Made by a program: the position numbers and the translations under genes. From Alphaproteobacteria bacterium (lineage in GTDB: Bacteria > Pseudomonadota > Alphaproteobacteria > CAAHEQ01 > UBA3637), in the NCBI GenBank assembly GCA_017467335.1, contig JAFTSJ010000021.1, forward strand, positions 1-45,781: a stretch of 45,781 bases of DNA. Direction: 5' to 3'. Below the pieces are notes generated by a model. That model made no database searches. It worked only from the letters and a program-made list of their open reading frames with translations, and was not told the DNA's origin. Shown here one piece after another: positions 45,737-45,781 of the stretch; within the stretch, counting starts at the first letter, position 1, and each line of letters opens with the position of its first letter.

Positions 45737-45781
45737 TGTTTTGTCCTTTCTCTTATCTATATGTTACCCGAAAGCCCATAC

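Overview
The window reads as chromosomal DNA of an AT-rich, Gram-negative alphaproteobacterium, probably from one of the uncultured, gut-associated lineages often grouped as RF32-like. Evidence seen directly: Tol-Pal genes, Lnt, KdsA (Kdo synthesis), MurJ, a CckA-type hybrid kinase, and low-GC codon use throughout. The lineage name is inference from recall, mainly from the pilins with a GRSMVEMLGVLAIIGVLS-type N-terminus and from the large Cys-rich secreted protein. No rRNA, tRNA, CRISPR array, transposase or phage module was found.

Layout. 1-2183: 3' part of a long Cys-rich repeat protein. 2232-6915: ruvA (minus), then dnaB, a lipoprotein, a DUF192 protein and lnt. 6939-12025 (all minus): a Stealth-family sugar-phosphate transferase, a single-chain glycyl-tRNA synthetase, three small membrane-anchored unknowns and fabD. 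12138-14689: murJ and a Bax-like protein. 14749-18126 (minus): tyrS and cckA. 18367-23259: the ruvB-ybgC-tolQ-tolR-tolA-tolB operon. 23460-23543: a 27-residue hydrophobic ORF with its own promoter and terminator. 23653-27090 (minus): pyk, an aldose-1-epimerase and a PAS-GGDEF protein. 27223-31918: the suf operon (sufB, a MazG-like gene, sufC, a short sufD, sufS, sufT). 31997-33912: an ADP-ribosyltransferase-like protein and a convergent unknown. 34061-38630: tpiA, two related secreted proteins, secG, kdsA and eno. 38768-39478: an orphan monocistronic gene. 39710-42327 (minus): pgsA and uvrC. 42458-43981: a D-Ala-D-Ala carboxypeptidase with a SPOR domain. 44381-45736: two convergent prepilin-like genes forming an inverted repeat around a block of palindromic repeats.

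Most genes are housekeeping: replication and repair (dnaB, ruvA, ruvB, uvrC), envelope (tol, lnt, murJ, kdsA, pgsA, dacA-like), glycolysis (pyk, tpiA, eno), Fe-S assembly (suf) and tRNA charging (glyS, tyrS). The accessory-looking content is the Cys-rich protein, the pilin pair with its repeats, the ART-like protein and several orphan small proteins.

The observations most worth checking are: the inverted pilin pair with constant ends and a variable centre; the Cys-rich repeat protein; the 27-aa ORF; three genes (murJ, cckA, uvrC) whose start codon lies exactly 6 nt after a -10-like hexamer, suggesting leaderless transcripts; the MazG-like gene inside suf; and catalytic-site loss in the Bax-like and GGDEF proteins.
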